Of a stretch of 64,000 nucleotides of DNA, positions 25,000 through 35,156 are shown piece after piece; position 1 is the first letter of the stretch; the number at the start of each line of letters is the position of its first letter. The stretch comes from Maribacter sp. MJ134. GTDB lineage: Bacteria; Bacteroidota; Bacteroidia; Flavobacteriales; Flavobacteriaceae. The stretch is from contig NZ_CP034570.1 of NCBI RefSeq assembly GCF_003970695.1, forward strand, positions 682,001-746,000. Direction: 5' to 3'. Position numbers and translations under genes: made by a program. The notes below the pieces were generated by a model. The model searched no databases. It saw only the letters and a list, made by a program, of their open reading frames with translations, and was not told the DNA's origin.

Positions 25000-27900
25000 T
25001 TATTCATCCAAACTAAAAGTTTCCGTCTCTTTGAATGGTGAAACATTCAAGCTTTCAATAGATGCTCTGTACGCCTTCCATTTGTTCCTAAAGAAGGAAT
25101 TGGTTTCGTTCAAGGCCATTTTCAATTCGTTTTTCGCATATGTAATTAAATCTCTTTCTGTTTTGGTAATACCGTTTTTACGAGTACTGGAATAGTAACT
25201 TGCATTTCCGATGCGTTGCATTACGGTGATTTCCGGATTTCGGGTAATACCTTGGCGTTTATCTACCTTACCAATATATAGTGCTACTACAGAATCAATC
25301 TGCTTTACGATATCCTTAGAAGCTTTAATTTGGTCTTTGTACTTTTTCTCGTCTATTTCTTTAAGTTCCTTACTATATTTTTCCGCAACCATCTTGCTTT
25401 CTACCAATTGGGTAACGGCATCGGCAGCTGTTTGCGTCATTTCCTCAATTTCCTTTCCTGTCTTATAGACCTCGGCAATGGAGGCAGTATTCACATTGAG
25501 TCTTGGGTCCGATTTTACAGTGATTGTAGTTTCGTCCTTTACGTCACCAAAATGTAGTTTAATCGTGTAGGTGCCCGGTTTTACGTCCACACCTCCCGAT
25601 TCTTTCTTCTTCTTTACTATTTTTCGAGAAGGTCTATCCGGTCCTTTTTCGTCCATATTCCAGTAAATACGGTGAAAACCTGCCTTTTCCGGAGTTTTAT
25701 ACTTAAGGGTTCGTATGAGTCTATCACCATCATAAAAATCGAACTGAATGGAATCCTTTTTTTGAACACCTGTCAATTCTTTTTTCTCCGTATCGGTTTC
25801 CGTTGTGTTGGCCTCATCATCTTTATCATCCGATTTTTCCTTCTTCATGGCTTTCTTCCCTTCTTTTAAAAAGTAGGTAATCATTGCGCCCGACTTCCTA
25901 TTTTCGGCGTTATACATGGCATCGCCGCCAAATCTACTACCAGTGGGTTGTTGGTATGCCGCTTGATATGCCGTCGGTGGACTGAACAATTTTGCATCGG
26001 TATTTAGGATACTCTTATCGCTGGCGAGCGCTCGTAACGGTCTGATATCATCCAAAACCCATGCCGCACGGCCAAAAGTTCCGATAACCAAATCATGTTC
26101 CCGTGGATGGATTACGAGATCTTTAGTAGAAACGGTTGGGAAGCCCTCCGTCCATTTTTGCCAAGAAGTGGCGCCATCCAAGGAAATGTATAAACCATCG
26201 TCCGTTCCTAAAAATAAGAGGTTCTTGTTTTCGATATCTTCAACGATACTCAGCACATAGCTTTCTACATCCGTATCATCGACGATTCTAGACCAAGTTT
26301 TACCATAGTCCTTAGTCCTGTAGGCATAAGCCGTATAATTAAATCTTCTATAATCATTGGCCACCAATAAGGCTTCTCCTTTGTTCTTGTTGGACGCTTT
26401 AATCTGGGTTATCCAACTACCTTTTGGTAAACCTTTAATATTAGCGGTTACCTCTACCCAAGTGGCTCCTCCGTTTTGCGTATAATGTACGCGACCATCG
26501 TCCGAGGCGGTCCATAACATATCTTTTTCTAAGGGTGACGGCTCAATGACGAGTAGCGTACAATGGTTTTCCGCTCCGGTGGCATCCATGGTAAGTCCGC
26601 CACTCTCGCTCTGCTTCTGCTTTTCAGGGTCATTGGTAGTCAAATCAGGAGAGATAACTTCCCATGTTAAGCCCTTGTCCGTGCTTTTATGTACAAATTG
26701 ACTCCCAAAATAGACAGTACTATTGTCGAACGGGTCCTGACCTATAGCGGCGTTCCAATTAAAGCGCAATTTAGTTTTCGCATCCGGTGGGGTAGGGCGT
26801 ACGATGTAATTATTTCCTGTTTTCCAATCATAGCGAGCAACAAAACCTTGCTGACTCATGGCATAGCCATATTGTGAATCATCCAAATCCGGTACTACGT
26901 CAAAACCATCACCAAAAGCAATTTCCTGCCAATAGCTATTTCGAATCCCTTGGTCCCTCCAAACATAGGCGGGGCCTCTCCAAGACCCATTATCCTGCAT
27001 GCCACCATAGACATTATAGGGATACTCGTTATCTACATTGATATGATAGAATTGCGCTACGGGCAGATTACCAATAAAGCGCCAAGACTTTCCGCCGTCC
27101 TTTGAAATATTGAGTCCTCCGTCATTCCCGTCCATCATAAACTGCCCATTTTCCGGATGAATCCAAAAGGCATGATGGTCGGGATGTACCCCATTGTTCG
27201 CTCGGTATGCCGGCATTAGTTGGGTAAAGTTTTTTCCTTCGTCCTGAGAAACATTGACGTAAGTGAATACGGAGAATACACGATTTTCGTTCTCGGGGTC
27301 TACATAGATTTCTGAATAATAAAATGGTCTGTTACCAATATCCTCCTTATTGTTGATCATTTTCCATTTGAAACCACCATCCTCGGATTTGTAGAGGGCA
27401 TTCTTTTTAGCTTCAACCAAGGCATAAACTACATTAGTTTTACCGGGAGCAATGGCAATTCCTATACGTCCAAGGTCACCTTTTGGGAGTCCGTCTTCAT
27501 CACTCAGTTTTTTCCAGTTTTCGCCCCCGTCATGGGTCATATATAAGCCGCTTCCCGTACCGCCGGATTTAAAAAACCAAGGGTCGCGTTTATGCTCCCA
27601 CATGGCCACCAATAGTTTATTGGGATTGTCGGGGTCCATTACCATATCGGCAACTCCAGTTTTGTTGTTTACAAAAAGTATCTTCTCCCAGCTTAGGCCA
27701 CCGTCGGTAGTTTTGTAAACACCTCTCTCGGCATGTTCGCCCCATGGCGAGCCGATAGCACCTACATAAACGGTATTGGGGTCCGTAGGGTCTATTTTTA
27801 TTCTATGGATGTGTCTTGTTTTTTCAAGGCCCATCGCCTTCCAAGTTTTACCACCGTCTAGCGATTTATATACGCCATAACCACCATTTAGGCTGTTTCT

Positions 27901-28230
27901 AGGGTTTCCTTCGCCCGTGCCTACCCAAAGTACGGAAGGATTGGACTGTTGTATGGCCACAGCTCCGACGGATGCGGTAACCTCTTCATTAAATATAGGT
28001 TCCCAGGTTATACCACCCGAATTGGATTTCCACAACCCGCCAGAAGCGGTTCCTACGTACATCATATCCGGATTATCGGTAACCACGTCAATAGCCGTAA
28101 CCCTACCGCTCATACCACCGGGACCTATATTTCTAGGTTTTAGGTCTTGCATGAGTTTCATGTCCAATTCTTGTGCAACAGTAAATAGGGATGCGAAAAG
28201 CATCGAGAGGAAAAATAGCTTTTTAGTCAT
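25000..28230 (-). CDS. VPS10/sortilin-like BNR-repeat exoprotein
   Basis: The 1076-residue product has a signal peptide (MTKKLFFLSMLFASLFTVAQ). The first ~750 residues are successive propeller blades with Asp-box signatures (SNSGGITWEPI, SLDGGKTWKAM, TTDGGLSWEKI, THDGGENWKKL, TQNGGATWVEV), the VPS10/sortilin and glycosyl-hydrolase-like BNR fold. A charged linker (KKEKSDDKDDEANTT region, about residue 800) leads to a helical C-terminal domain (about 960-1076). Flavobacteria secrete many of these; the target (peptide or glycan) is unknown. No type IX C-terminal sorting domain is visible. Confidence 0.88.
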   Translation of the reverse strand: MTKKLFFLSMLFASLFTVAQELDMKLMQDLKPRNIGPGGMSGRVTAIDVVTDNPDMMYVGTASGGLWKSNSGGITWEPIFNEEVTASVGAVAIQQSNPSVLWVGTGEGNPRNSLNGGYGVYKSLDGGKTWKAMGLEKTRHIHRIKIDPTDPNTVYVGAIGSPWGEHAERGVYKTTDGGLSWEKILFVNNKTGVADMVMDPDNPNKLLVAMWEHKRDPWFFKSGGTGSGLYMTHDGGENWKKLSDEDGLPKGDLGRIGIAIAPGKTNVVYALVEAKKNALYKSEDGGFKWKMINNKEDIGNRPFYYSEIYVDPENENRVFSVFTYVNVSQDEGKNFTQLMPAYRANNGVHPDHHAFWIHPENGQFMMDGNDGGLNISKDGGKSWRFIGNLPVAQFYHINVDNEYPYNVYGGMQDNGSWRGPAYVWRDQGIRNSYWQEIAFGDGFDVVPDLDDSQYGYAMSQQGFVARYDWKTGNNYIVRPTPPDAKTKLRFNWNAAIGQDPFDNSTVYFGSQFVHKSTDKGLTWEVISPDLTTNDPEKQKQSESGGLTMDATGAENHCTLLVIEPSPLEKDMLWTASDDGRVHYTQNGGATWVEVTANIKGLPKGSWITQIKASNKNKGEALLVANDYRRFNYTAYAYRTKDYGKTWSRIVDDTDVESYVLSIVEDIENKNLLFLGTDDGLYISLDGATSWQKWTEGFPTVSTKDLVIHPREHDLVIGTFGRAAWVLDDIRPLRALASDKSILNTDAKLFSPPTAYQAAYQQPTGSRFGGDAMYNAENRKSGAMITYFLKEGKKAMKKEKSDDKDDEANTTETDTEKKELTGVQKKDSIQFDFYDGDRLIRTLKYKTPEKAGFHRIYWNMDEKGPDRPSRKIVKKKKESGGVDVKPGTYTIKLHFGDVKDETTITVKSDPRLNVNTASIAEVYKTGKEIEEMTQTAADAVTQLVESKMVAEKYSKELKEIDEKKYKDQIKASKDIVKQIDSVVALYIGKVDKRQGITRNPEITVMQRIGNASYYSSTRKNGITKTERDLITYAKNELKMALNETNSFFRNKWKAYRASIESLNVSPFKETETFSLDE

Positions 28231-28373
28231 TCTTTAGAGAGGTTAATTAGTCGCCTAAATATAGGAAAAAGCCAAGGTGTTAAGAAGCGATTCGTTTTTT
28301 TAACAGGGGATAAATTTATCGCTACCCCAAAGCAGGATAGCAACAAAAGTATAAATAATTCGTTTTAGCCCAT

Positions 28374-29060
28374 ATGAGACAGCTTGTTTTCTTATCTATA
28401 TTGTTGATTATCAATTTTTTTGTAAAAGCTCAAGCGCCCAGTGGCGTTTGGTTGTCCAACGATAATCCCATACTGCAAAAGGCCACCGTTTCTACGGCCC
28501 TTCCCGGTAAAACGATAATGGATTTTGATACGAATTCCATAGGTAGTATAAACACCAGAAATAAAAGCCGACTAACCAGCAATCCTAAGAAGAGTAAGTT
28601 CAAAATTCAAGGAACCAAGGGAAAGTTCAAGGTCGAAAGTATTGGTCCAAATATGCTCGTTTTAAAAGGTGCCAAGAACAAACGCTATACTTTTCAAAAG
28701 CTAGATTTAAGTCACAAGCTAGAAATGGGCGAAAAAGAACTACAGGAATTCTTAGTGGAGCAACAGTGCGATGCAATACAGGGAATTCAGGGACAATTTA
28801 CCAAAGAGCAGTACTACTTAGATAAAAAAGCCAAAAAACCCTATGGCCGTTATCAATTTATTAATTACAGTGAAGGCAGTAATGGCTATTGGAGTATATA
28901 TACAATTCATGGTAACGCGTTTTTAATCTTTGATGCTGGACAAAACCAGAACGAGGGTATTTTTCAAATCACCAACGTCAAGGTAAACGGTTTCACTTTA
29001 CTTCCGCTACAGAACACTAATCCGATGAAGGAGTTAACTTCTATAAAGACCTGTTTGTAA
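28374..29060 (+). CDS. secreted hypothetical protein
   Basis: The 228-residue product has a signal peptide (VFLSILLIINFFVKAQ). The mature protein starts APSGVWLSNDNPILQ, followed by a basic beta-rich stretch (SKFKIQGTKGKFKVESIG). A single Cys lies in EQQCDAIQG, with another in the C-terminal ICL-like end (TSIKTCL). I recognise no family. It is divergent from the VPS10-like gene and is followed after about 170 bp by a membrane protein gene. Function unknown. Confidence 0.65.
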   Translation: MRQLVFLSILLIINFFVKAQAPSGVWLSNDNPILQKATVSTALPGKTIMDFDTNSIGSINTRNKSRLTSNPKKSKFKIQGTKGKFKVESIGPNMLVLKGAKNKRYTFQKLDLSHKLEMGEKELQEFLVEQQCDAIQGIQGQFTKEQYYLDKKAKKPYGRYQFINYSEGSNGYWSIYTIHGNAFLIFDAGQNQNEGIFQITNVKVNGFTLLPLQNTNPMKELTSIKTCL

Positions 29061-29233
29061 GGTTACGCCATAGAAATTTACTTATTTAAACTAAAGACAT
29101 TCCTAACGCTTTGTATAGGCCTTCGAAATCTTGGAAAGCCTTTAATACATTGTTTTCTTATACTTTATCTTTTGAATATGTAACAAGAGAGTCTCTAGGG
29201 CGTCTTATGATTACATCAATCAAATCAAAACCA

Positions 29234-29767
29234 ATGAATAATCAACTTAGTCAAAGACTTCGTCTTAGCATCACTGTTGCTGTAACCCTATTGGTATGGG
29301 CGCATATTAGCTGGGATTATTTTCATGGTGGCGTGCCCACACATTACATTTTGCATAGCGACGATATGCCAGGTATTCCAAATTGGTGGGGAGGTATCGT
29401 ATTACCCATTTTTACTTATTTTCTGTTGTACCGTATTGCTACGCGACTAAATAAAGCTGATAATAGAGATTCACTCAAACTTGTAGGATTACGTTTTATG
29501 GCGGGGTTGCTATTTGCAATTAGTATATCTATAACCTTTTTAAATGGTATAGAAATTACGGATTACATCATGGGTCTAATTTTCATACTAGCATTTGTAT
29601 TCCCGTTATTTAAATCTGAATACTATTTGGGTTGGGTACTCGGTGCTTCATTTGCTTTTGGAGCTATAATTCCCATACTGTTTGGAAGTATATTATGCTT
29701 GATTTTCTTTTTGATCTATCAATTAGTGGATAGTCTTAAAAGATTACTACTATCAAAAGTAAAATAA
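29234..29767 (+). CDS. multi-pass membrane protein
   Basis: I chose the ATG at 29234 (MNNQLSQRLRLSITVAVTLL) because the 41 extra residues of the longer frame are polar and unlike a membrane-protein start. The 177-residue product has about five hydrophobic helices, including VAVTLLVWAHISWDYF, IVLPIFTYFLLYRI, GLLFAISISITFLN and ASFAFGAIIPILFGSI. The HISWDYFHGGVPTHY motif after the first helix is distinctive and I recall it from other Flavobacteriia, without known function. It is convergent with the methyltransferase gene. Confidence 0.68.
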   Translation: MNNQLSQRLRLSITVAVTLLVWAHISWDYFHGGVPTHYILHSDDMPGIPNWWGGIVLPIFTYFLLYRIATRLNKADNRDSLKLVGLRFMAGLLFAISISITFLNGIEITDYIMGLIFILAFVFPLFKSEYYLGWVLGASFAFGAIIPILFGSILCLIFFLIYQLVDSLKRLLLSKVK

Positions 29768-29769
29768 TA

Positions 29770-30363
29770 TTACTTCTTCATAAACATCCCAAACAGTTCT
29801 TTTCCCTGCCTTGGCGGAATGGAATTGTGACAGATTTCAAAAGTCAGTGGCTTTAAATAAGGCCTAAAGTAGCTCAGGTACAATGCTTTATCGCCCCCAA
29901 AAGGACGTTTCTCCATATCGCCGGTCAAAGGAAAATTAAACCAAACACCTACCAGTTTCCCATTGGGCTTTAGAAGGTTTGCCATCTGTTTTGCATATCC
30001 AAGCCTGTTCTCGTCCGTAGGTACAAAAGAGCAGAAAAAGGTTTGTTCTAGAATTAAATCATACTGGCCTTTGTGCTCAAAAAAATCTTCTTGAAGTAAT
30101 TGTTCTTTGGGGAAGTCAGGAATTCTTTGCTGGAACGAGGTCAAGGGGATTTGAGAGATGTCCATCACGTAGATATTCTGAAACCCATTTTGCCATAAAT
30201 ATTCCGCTTCGTAGGCGTTTCCCGCTCCAGGAATTAGTATGCTAATGGACTTGTCCTGTAATTGGTCTATATATGCCTTTAAAGGAGTGGAGGGGTGGCC
30301 AATATCCCAACCTGTACTTTGATTGTGATAACGTGCGGTCCAATATTTTTCTTGGTTTTCCAT
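29770..30363 (-). CDS. TPMT-type SAM-dependent methyltransferase
   Basis: The 197-residue product has the thiopurine/thiol methyltransferase layout: YWTARYHNQSTGWDIGHPST at the N-terminus, SAM-binding motif ILIPGAGNAYEAEYLW, acidic loop VMDISQIPL, then QEDFFEHKGQYDLILEQTFF and the substrate-side FNFPLTGDMEKRPFGG. Such enzymes methylate thiols, halides or chalcogen compounds; the exact substrate is not predictable. It is a cytosolic single gene, ending 2 bp from the convergent membrane-protein gene. Confidence 0.88.
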   Translation of the reverse strand: MENQEKYWTARYHNQSTGWDIGHPSTPLKAYIDQLQDKSISILIPGAGNAYEAEYLWQNGFQNIYVMDISQIPLTSFQQRIPDFPKEQLLQEDFFEHKGQYDLILEQTFFCSFVPTDENRLGYAKQMANLLKPNGKLVGVWFNFPLTGDMEKRPFGGDKALYLSYFRPYLKPLTFEICHNSIPPRQGKELFGMFMKK

Positions 30364-30457
30364 GGCGGAAAAAATACCTATTTAGATGAGGCACCAAAAA
30401 TAATTCAAAAGTTAGGGAGTTCAAAAGTCTGTGATGATTGAAATAGTTTTACTTCTT

Positions 30458-30493
30458 CTAAACCCCTAAACCCCTAAACCCCTAAACCCCTAA
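30458..30493. repeat. telomere-like CCCCTAAA tandem repeat
   Basis: Four to five copies of an 8-bp CTAAACCC unit between the methyltransferase and the S41 peptidase genes. It is a simple-sequence repeat, possibly variable in number; no function is evident. Confidence 0.85.
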
Positions 30494-30577
30494 TTCCTCC
30501 ATCCACACATTTTTCCTTTGCACTATGACCCCATTTACCTATCTTGAAAGTTTTAAAATTAGCAACCAAAATCATTT

Positions 30578-33500
30578 ATGAAAAACTCCTTTTTAATCCT
30601 GTCCACCTTCATTTTTTCCCTTTACAGCATGGCTCAAGTAAGCCCAAAATGGGTGCGTTACCCGTCTATCTCTCCAGATGGTCAAACCATTGCTTTTACC
30701 TATCAGGGAGACCTATACAGCGTGCCAGTTGGCGGTGGAACCGCACGTCAATTGACCTTTCATAAAGCCCATGATTATGAAGTTGTTTGGAGTGGAAACA
30801 GTGAGAAACTAGCGTTTGCTTCCAACAGATTTGGGAATTTTGATGTCTATACCATGGATGCTGAAGGTGGACCCGCAGAGCGCCTCACCTTTCATAGCAC
30901 CGATGAAACGCCTTATAGTTTTTCGGCAGATGATAAGCATGTTCTTTTTGGAGCCGCTAGACAAGATGCGGTAACCCATAGACAATATCCAATTAGTAGA
31001 CAGCCTGAGCTATATAGCGTACCAATCGAAGGAGGTCGTGTGGACCAAGTGCTAACAGTACCGGCGGAAGATGTTCAATCGAATAGGGAAGGCAATAAGC
31101 TAGTGTACCATGATAAAAAGGGTTATGAGGATACCTTCCGAAAACACCACGTATCTGCCATAACCCGGGATATTTGGGAATACGATGTAGCCACAGGTAA
31201 ACACAGGATGTTGACCAGCTTCAAAGGTGAGGACAGAAATCCCGTGTATAGTGCTAATGATCAGGTTATTTATTACCTAAGTGAAGAAAGTGGCTCCTAC
31301 AACGTGCATAAAATGGCTGCGGACGGGTCTGGTAAGGCCCAACTAACGCAACTTAAAACACACCCAATTCGCTCGTTAAGTATAGGGAATGGTACCATGA
31401 GTTTTAGTTATGACGGTGAACTCTATACGCTTAGGGAAGGTGAAACACCTAAAAAAGTACCGGTATTTATACGAACGCAGCGTGCCACAAATGCATTGGA
31501 ATATGTTTCTGTGAACGGTGGCGTTCGTGAAATGGACATTTCGCCAGATGGTAAGGAAATCGCTTTTGTAAGTAGGGGAGAAGTGTTCGTAACCGCCGTA
31601 GATGGTTCTTTGACCAAGCGACTCACCAATACACCGGAGCAGGAACGTTTCGTAAAATTCATGCCAGACGGTAAAGCGGTGACCTATGCAAGCGAACGGG
31701 ACGGAAAATGGAGTATTTACAAAACCTCTAAAATTAGAAAAGAAGAGCCTTATTTTTTCGCGGCCACCATCTTAAAGGAAGACACCTTACTAACTACGAC
31801 TACGGATGTATACCTTCCTGAGTTTTCGCCAGATGGTAATCTAATGGCCTATATAGAAGGGCGTAGAACGTTGAAAGTCAAAAACTTAAAAACAAATACG
31901 ACTACTACCTTACTTACACCCAACGAGTTATATCATTTTTCGGATGGCGATAAGTATTACCAATGGAGTCCAGACAGCAAATGGCTTTTGGTAGACTGGG
32001 GCGTCACGCTAAGTAATAGCGAAATATTACTTATTTCCGCCGATGGGAAATCACGTACCAATTTAACAGAAAGTGGTTATTATGATATATCGCCAAAATG
32101 GATAAATGATGGTAATCAGATTATTTGGTTCACCAATCGAAACGGATTAAAAAGTTATGCCACCAGTGGACAGTCAGAATTTGATGTCTATAGCATGTTC
32201 CTGACCAAAGATGGATGGGATAAATTTAATATGACCAAGGAAGAATACGATTTGATAAAGTTGATGGAAGAGGGCGATGAGAAGGAGGATGAGGATGCCG
32301 ATGATGAAGGGGATAAGAAGAAAAAGAAAAAGAACGATGACGAGAAAAAAGAAACCGTAAAACCTTTAAAATTTGATTTGGAAGATGTTCAAGACCGCAA
32401 GGCACGTTTAACCATACATTCTTCAAAATTGGCAGATGCTGTGCTATCAAAGGACGGTGAAAGGCTATACTATCTTACTCGTTTTGAGAAGGATTTAAAC
32501 CTTTGGGAAATAGAGGTCAGGACCAAGAATACCAAGATGCTGGTTTCCTTAGGAGCCAAATCCGGTGGTTTACAATGGGACGAGAAACAAGAGAATTTGT
32601 TTCTACTTGCCGATGGGAAAATAGCAAAAGTAGATATCAAGGCCGGTAAAAAGGAGAATGTTAAATTAAAGTCGGAAATGGTGTTGGACGCCGATGCGGA
32701 GCGTCAGTATATGTTTGACCATATTTGGTTGCGTACCAACGGTATTTTCTACCATTCCAATTTTCACGGAATTGATTGGAAGGCCATGCGCACGGAATAT
32801 CAAAAATACCTACCACATATTGGTAATTCATACGAATTTGCTGAAATGGTTTCGGAACTATTGGGTGAGTTGAACGTCTCGCATGCGGGCGGGCGCTTCA
32901 ACGATGATATTAAAAATGGGGATGCTACCGCTTCTTTGGGAATTTTTATGGATTACAGTCATACGGGCAACGGTATAAAAATTGCCGAAGTCATTAAGGG
33001 AGGTCCGTTGGATAAGGCAAGATTTGATTTGAAGCCCGGGATGCTCATCGAGAAAATAAACGGTGAAACAATACTGCCCTCCAAGGATATTGCCAGTTAT
33101 CTTAATAGAAAAGCAGGAGAATTTATGCTGTTGGACATTGTTGGAGTCAATAACACTAGAAAACAGATTACCGTAAAACCAATTTCCATAGGTCAGGAAA
33201 GTAGACTATTGTACGATAGATGGGTGAAACAGAACGAAAAAGAGGTTTTGGAAAAAAGTAAGGGAACCTTGGGTTATGTGCATATTCCGGGCATGAGCGA
33301 TGAACCTTACCGCACCATCTACGAACAAATGATGGGTAAGTTCATAGATAAAAAAGCGGTAATTGTAGATACGCGATTCAATGGAGGCGGGGATTTGGTA
33401 GCGGATCTAGCGATGTTCTTTACGGGTATACCCTTTCTTTCCTATGAGACCGAAGATAGGGTCGTAGGTGGCGAACCTACCTCTAGGTGGACAAAGCCCA

Positions 33501-33814
33501 CCTTAGCCATGTTCAACGAGTCTATGTATAGTGATGGTTCTTGTTTTGCAAGCGGTTATGTTGATTTAAAAATCGGAAAGACCGTAGGAATGCCTGTACC
33601 AGGAACCTGCAGTTTTGCAGGTTGGGAACGCTTACCCAATGGAGGTGTTTGGGGTGTGGTACCGGTAAGTGCAAAGAACAAGGCAGGAGAATGGTTGGAG
33701 AATAACGAGACCAATCCAGAGATTTTAGTTAAAAACCAACCGGATGTCATTGCTAATGGCCGGGATGAACAACTAGAAAAATCTATAGAAGTGTTGTTGA
33801 AAGAGGTGGAGTAG
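30578..33814 (+). CDS. tricorn-like S41 peptidase
   Basis: The 1078-residue product has a signal peptide (MKNSFLILSTFIFSLYSMAQ). It contains a six- or seven-bladed PD40 propeller (ISPDGQTIAFTYQGDLYSV ...), a second propeller, an Asp/Glu/Lys-rich insertion (about residues 560-595), a PDZ domain (about 780-840, GIKIAEVIKGGPLDKARFDL) and a C-terminal S41 tail-peptidase domain (VIVDTRFNGGGDLVADLAMF; nucleophile segment MYSDGSCFASGY about 980). It resembles archaeal tricorn and its bacterial relatives and probably trims peptides in the periplasm. Confidence 0.92.
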   Translation: MKNSFLILSTFIFSLYSMAQVSPKWVRYPSISPDGQTIAFTYQGDLYSVPVGGGTARQLTFHKAHDYEVVWSGNSEKLAFASNRFGNFDVYTMDAEGGPAERLTFHSTDETPYSFSADDKHVLFGAARQDAVTHRQYPISRQPELYSVPIEGGRVDQVLTVPAEDVQSNREGNKLVYHDKKGYEDTFRKHHVSAITRDIWEYDVATGKHRMLTSFKGEDRNPVYSANDQVIYYLSEESGSYNVHKMAADGSGKAQLTQLKTHPIRSLSIGNGTMSFSYDGELYTLREGETPKKVPVFIRTQRATNALEYVSVNGGVREMDISPDGKEIAFVSRGEVFVTAVDGSLTKRLTNTPEQERFVKFMPDGKAVTYASERDGKWSIYKTSKIRKEEPYFFAATILKEDTLLTTTTDVYLPEFSPDGNLMAYIEGRRTLKVKNLKTNTTTTLLTPNELYHFSDGDKYYQWSPDSKWLLVDWGVTLSNSEILLISADGKSRTNLTESGYYDISPKWINDGNQIIWFTNRNGLKSYATSGQSEFDVYSMFLTKDGWDKFNMTKEEYDLIKLMEEGDEKEDEDADDEGDKKKKKKNDDEKKETVKPLKFDLEDVQDRKARLTIHSSKLADAVLSKDGERLYYLTRFEKDLNLWEIEVRTKNTKMLVSLGAKSGGLQWDEKQENLFLLADGKIAKVDIKAGKKENVKLKSEMVLDADAERQYMFDHIWLRTNGIFYHSNFHGIDWKAMRTEYQKYLPHIGNSYEFAEMVSELLGELNVSHAGGRFNDDIKNGDATASLGIFMDYSHTGNGIKIAEVIKGGPLDKARFDLKPGMLIEKINGETILPSKDIASYLNRKAGEFMLLDIVGVNNTRKQITVKPISIGQESRLLYDRWVKQNEKEVLEKSKGTLGYVHIPGMSDEPYRTIYEQMMGKFIDKKAVIVDTRFNGGGDLVADLAMFFTGIPFLSYETEDRVVGGEPTSRWTKPTLAMFNESMYSDGSCFASGYVDLKIGKTVGMPVPGTCSFAGWERLPNGGVWGVVPVSAKNKAGEWLENNETNPEILVKNQPDVIANGRDEQLEKSIEVLLKEVE

Positions 33815-33819
33815 ACAGT

Positions 33820-33900
33820 TTACAGTGGGGAGTAGGCAGTAGGCAGTGGACAGTAGGCAGTGGACGGTTGACAGTTGGGGGTTGACAGTTGAAAGCTAAC
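33820..33900 (+). repeat. CAGT-rich degenerate repeat
   Basis: Runs of GGCAGTGGACAGTAGGCAGT followed by GTTGACAGTTG units occupy the gap between the S41 peptidase and amidohydrolase stops. The sequence type matches the spacer at 3966-4322. Confidence 0.75.
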
Positions 33901-33902
33901 AG

Positions 33903-35156
33903 TTAGTTCGCTTCTTGATAAACAATACCATCCTTCATCACAAATACTACATCCTTCATTCTGGAAATATCTTGTAAAGGGTCACCTTTTACGGCAATGA
34001 TGTCCGCCCAATACCCCTTCTTTAAGTTTCCGAGTTTGTTCAAATGAAACATACGGGCATTCTGGGAAGTCGCTGAGGTTAGTACCGCCATAGGTTTCAT
34101 TCCGTAGTCCACGAGCAATTCCATTTCTCTATAATTTTGTCCATGGGTAAAAACACCCACATCACCACCAAAAACAATAGCTACACCCGATTCCAATGCT
34201 AATTTAAAAGAGGCCCTTTTCTTCTTTATGCGTTCCGGTTCCTGTTCTTTTCCTTTATTCCAGCCACGGTACTGTGCAATTGCATCTCCGGCCGCAAGAG
34301 TCGGACAGAATCCGATACCTTTTTCCTTCATGAGTTTAAACAGTTCTAAAGTAGCCCCATCTCCGTGTTCTATGGTTTCTACACCTCCGTTTATAGCACG
34401 TTTAATTCCCTCGGGTGTACTTGCATGCGCGACAACGTATTTTCCGGCACTGGTGGCCGTAGCGACCATGGCATCGATTTCCTCCTGTAAAAAGGTAGGT
34501 TGGGAAATTGCCCCTGGCGTCCAACGGTAGTCGGCATAAATCTTAATAAAGTCGGCACCATTTCCCATTTGACGTCGCACCGTTGTTATAGCTTCCGGCA
34601 CTCCACTAACCGCCTCCGCTCCAAGTGGCACGGTAACACCATCGTGAAATCCTTTGGGTCCGTAAGCACCTGTGGCGACTATGGCAGGTCCGGCAACAAG
34701 CATACGAGGTCCTGGAATAATTCCCTCGTCAATAGTTTTTTTCAAATAAACATCGGTGTAACCCGCTCCCTCGGCCCCTAAATCCCTTGTGGTGGTAACG
34801 CCGGCCATAAGGGTGTTTTTAGCATGTACAGTCCCTCGGATGGCCCTCTCCACCGGCGATTCCTTTAATACTTGGTCGTTCCAATCGGTCTCGTTATAGG
34901 GGTGTAGTAATAGGTGGGAATGTCCCTCGATAATACCGGGCATTAGCGTTGTCCCCGCAAGTCTGATTTCTTTGGTGTTAACAGGTCTGGTGAATTCGTT
35001 TGTAGTACCTGTATAGGTAATAGTGTTTCCCTCCATTAGTACTACCCAATCCGAATGTAATTCCTCCCCGTCAAATACACGGTCGGGTACCAATAGGGTC
35101 TGTGCCTTGAGCATCAAGCTTAAAAAACAAACTAAAACAAGAATAACATTTTTCAT
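33903..35156 (-). CDS. secreted amidohydrolase (copy 1)
   Basis: The 417-residue product has a signal peptide (MKNVILVLVCFLSLMLKAQ). Amidohydrolase metal-site motifs are GHSHLLLHP (HxH), FIKIYADY (Lys), VVAHAST, TIEHGD and FGGDVGVFTH (Asp). The C-terminal GYWADIIAVKGDPLQDI is the typical end of the composite beta-sandwich. This subgroup includes prolidase-like Xaa-Pro/Xaa-Arg dipeptidases. It abuts the second amidohydrolase gene without spacing (TAA directly followed by ATG), so the two are one operon with related substrates. Confidence 0.88.
   Translation of the reverse strand: MKNVILVLVCFLSLMLKAQTLLVPDRVFDGEELHSDWVVLMEGNTITYTGTTNEFTRPVNTKEIRLAGTTLMPGIIEGHSHLLLHPYNETDWNDQVLKESPVERAIRGTVHAKNTLMAGVTTTRDLGAEGAGYTDVYLKKTIDEGIIPGPRMLVAGPAIVATGAYGPKGFHDGVTVPLGAEAVSGVPEAITTVRRQMGNGADFIKIYADYRWTPGAISQPTFLQEEIDAMVATATSAGKYVVAHASTPEGIKRAINGGVETIEHGDGATLELFKLMKEKGIGFCPTLAAGDAIAQYRGWNKGKEQEPERIKKKRASFKLALESGVAIVFGGDVGVFTHGQNYREMELLVDYGMKPMAVLTSATSQNARMFHLNKLGNLKKGYWADIIAVKGDPLQDISRMKDVVFVMKDGIVYQEAN

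Noticed and set aside
30458..30493. Telomere or replication-end signal
   Set aside because: Only a short simple repeat; flanking genes are ordinary chromosomal genes.
30525..30581. 18-codon upstream reading frame overlapping the S41 peptidase ATG
   Set aside because: Too short, no conserved residues, and the ATG lies near the likely transcription start.
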